NCBI GenBank assembly: GCA_028583415.1
Contig: CM053272.1
Coordinates: 47,968,685 to 48,032,684 of the forward strand
Reading direction: 5' to 3'
DNA from: Protea cynaroides
Taxonomy: Eukaryota > Streptophyta > Magnoliopsida > Proteales > Proteaceae
DNA length: 64,000 bases
The stretch's first letter is position 1. Each line of letters begins with the position of its first letter. Positions 62,035 through 64,000 of the stretch are shown piece by piece. The position numbers and the translations under genes are program-made. Under the pieces are notes generated by a model that worked only from the letters and a program-made list of their open reading frames with translations, had not been told where the DNA came from and did not search any database.

Positions 62035-63395
62035 TCGTTCGGAATAGAAAAATAAATACCAGTGGTAATTCGCAAGATTATGATCTTCCCCCAAACACTT
62101 TCATCTTTTAAGGTTTTTTTTTCATTAATAAAGGTCGAAAAGAATCCCATGACCTGAGGGTGGATTTACATAGATGGGAGATGGATTCATTCACCTACCA
62201 CATTGGAGGCCGTTTGAGTTTAGGACTAGTAGCAAGAAAATGGGTCTCCAACTGGCTTTAAGTATCTAGATCGGATTGGTTGTATCAGATGATCCATATT
62301 GGTGTCGGTTGATACTGATACGATACCTAATGTCTTCATTTTTTTTTTTAATATAATATCAGCCTTGTGTCACTCTGTCATTGGTTTAGTACTGATTTGA
62401 TACGGATCCTATATTGATTTTTAGAGTAACTGAAACCCCTTTCGATACCGGGAACTAAAACCCTTGTCTTATTTACTTACTACCATGGAACCAAGGTCAA
62501 AAAGATTTATGATAATAACCAAATTTAAATCAAAATTAAAACAATGTTTACAAACTCACTAGATTTTGCAATGATGACATTTCATCAAAGGTCCCATCAT
62601 TAGGTATACATCTAATAATCGATCGTATGTCATTCAAGACTGGAAACTACATACCTTTATTGAATAATATTTGCCAATAGCAAATACCCTACTTTTACCA
62701 CCTCGAAGAAAATAGAAGTGCGTGCAAATGCACTCCAGCTTTCTTCGCATGCTTAGACAAATATTGCGGGCTCCAGCTTTGTGCTTTGCATTATTATATT
62801 TAGTTTGTAGTGATTGTGAATTCATAAAGTATTCTTAGATTTTGATCTTCATTTGTCCCCATCCTCTTTTTCCCTAAATTCATATAACCTTGTATCTTTT
62901 TCGCATCATTTATTCACGAATTAACTCTTTCATTGATCTATGCAAGATCTAGTTAGATCATTTTCTAAAAAGAATCTTGAGTTCTACCGCTGCGGGACCT
63001 CTGAAAGCAAATCTTTATGTTTATCAAATTGTTTAACCGTAACAAGAGCACGAAAAATTATACTTTTCTTAGAATTTTTTATTATAAATTTTGATAGGTG
63101 GGTAGGGTAATCAATGAACCTGGCTTATTCCCTGGTTACCTAACATTCAATTTGATTAATAGAACCATCCAAAGGTAGAAAATCTTTTTCCATGAAGGAA
63201 GAGAATTAACAAACCATACATCGCTATCCCACCAACCATACAAATTTAGTAATAATATATAATAAATCCCTCTAACACACTGTTTATCCTCCTGGATTAT
63301 GTGGACCCCGGAATCTAAGAAGCAGGACCTGCATCTCTTAACTTAGCATGGAAGATGCGCCAATACATGCAAGTGGCATACGAATACTTTTGCAC

Positions 63396-63432
<37 letters not shown>

Positions 63433-64000
63433 TCGTTTTGTCATATAGGGAACACATTATTGTGTTGTGCAGGTATAGTGTCAAGTGTGACAATTTAATA
63501 TTAGTAATAATATTAAATATTAGTAATAATGTGACCCATAAAGTGGACTCCATTCCTTCAAATGTAGGTTTTTACCGTTTTCGCTTTTATCCAGCACTCT
63601 CGGACTGATCATATTGCTGCAACAAAGTAAGTTTAGGAATGAATCTAATGGAAATTTAGGTCTCTCTTCGCTTGAAAGATTCTTCTTTCTCTCATTTTTT
63701 GAAAGAAAGATGAGGACATAGGTGTATCAGAGAAAGAATTATAAAAGGATAAAAGAATTCGTCCACCAAGTGAGACAGAGTGTGACCCCCAAGCAATTGG
63801 AAGTTCTCGTTCATCTCTTGGGGGTCCATATCATATGAAAACTATTCCTATTCCATTAGCATATTCTAAGATTCGGATAACTCCGCATCAAGAAAAATAA
63901 GCCGGTGTCGGAATTTGTCCCTTAATTTTCTCAAGTAAGTTAAAATTAATCTATCTATTTACTTTAAAAAAAAAATAATCTCTTTTTTACCCATTTTCGT
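62035..64000. other. Intergenic with dispersed repeat, no gene supported
   Basis: 62260-62460 is a decayed 'gatac / gtatcg' repeat related to 8380-8690. An AT microsatellite lies at 63401-63430, and 63500-63530 has a short duplication of 'attagtaataat'. No open frame has family motifs. Confidence 0.45.

Noticed and set aside
63640..64000. Considered an organelle-derived insertion because of its different texture
   Set aside because: I could not match it to any specific plastid or mitochondrial gene, so no claim is made.

Overview
This is nuclear DNA from a flowering plant, probably a woody dicot or an early-diverging lineage; the sequence alone does not fix the species. It is AT-rich, the genes have many introns with consensus GT-AG borders, and most of the window is intergenic or intronic sequence packed with degraded Ty1/Copia retrotransposons, LINE fragments, MITE-like DNA elements, microsatellites and long poly-A/T runs.

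Three host genes can be rebuilt exon by exon. (1) 6178-25805, plus strand: the 3' part (six exons, 477 residues) of a CSC1/OSCA-type mechanosensitive or osmosensitive cation channel closest to RXW8. Its earlier exons lie off the left edge. One of its introns (12.8 kb) holds a Copia element that itself carries a second Copia inserted on the opposite strand. The next intron holds a complete miniature TRIM retroelement. The last two coding exons look like a tandem duplication. (2) 39696-41048, minus strand: a complete three-exon R2R3-MYB transcription factor of the MYB36/68/84/87/RAX type (324 aa). (3) 52625-61461, minus strand: a complete ten-exon branched-chain amino acid aminotransferase (BCAT, 383 aa) with an N-terminal targeting sequence. 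Its last exon is separated from the others by a 2.66-kb intron enlarged by a 1.8-kb terminal-inverted-repeat element.

Layout: 1-1159 unclassified; 1160-4190 degraded Copia; 4539-5254 fold-back DNA element; 5563-5766 LINE relic; 6178-25805 channel gene with its transposon-filled introns; 25806-39695 intergenic, with a LINE 3' end, homopolymer blocks and two related MITEs; 39696-41048 MYB; 41049-52624 intergenic, with a LINE relic, a 1.46-kb Mutator-like element and a third MITE copy; 52625-61461 BCAT; 61462-64000 BCAT promoter with a fourth MITE copy just upstream of its TATA box, then repeats.

The three genes have no evident shared pathway. Nothing here looks like a wholly new molecular system. 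The most notable observations are a MITE family with four copies flanked by 9-bp target duplications (one adds paired G-boxes to the BCAT promoter), the duplicated terminal exon of the channel gene, a duplicated splice-acceptor region, and the nested retroelements with readable target-site duplications.
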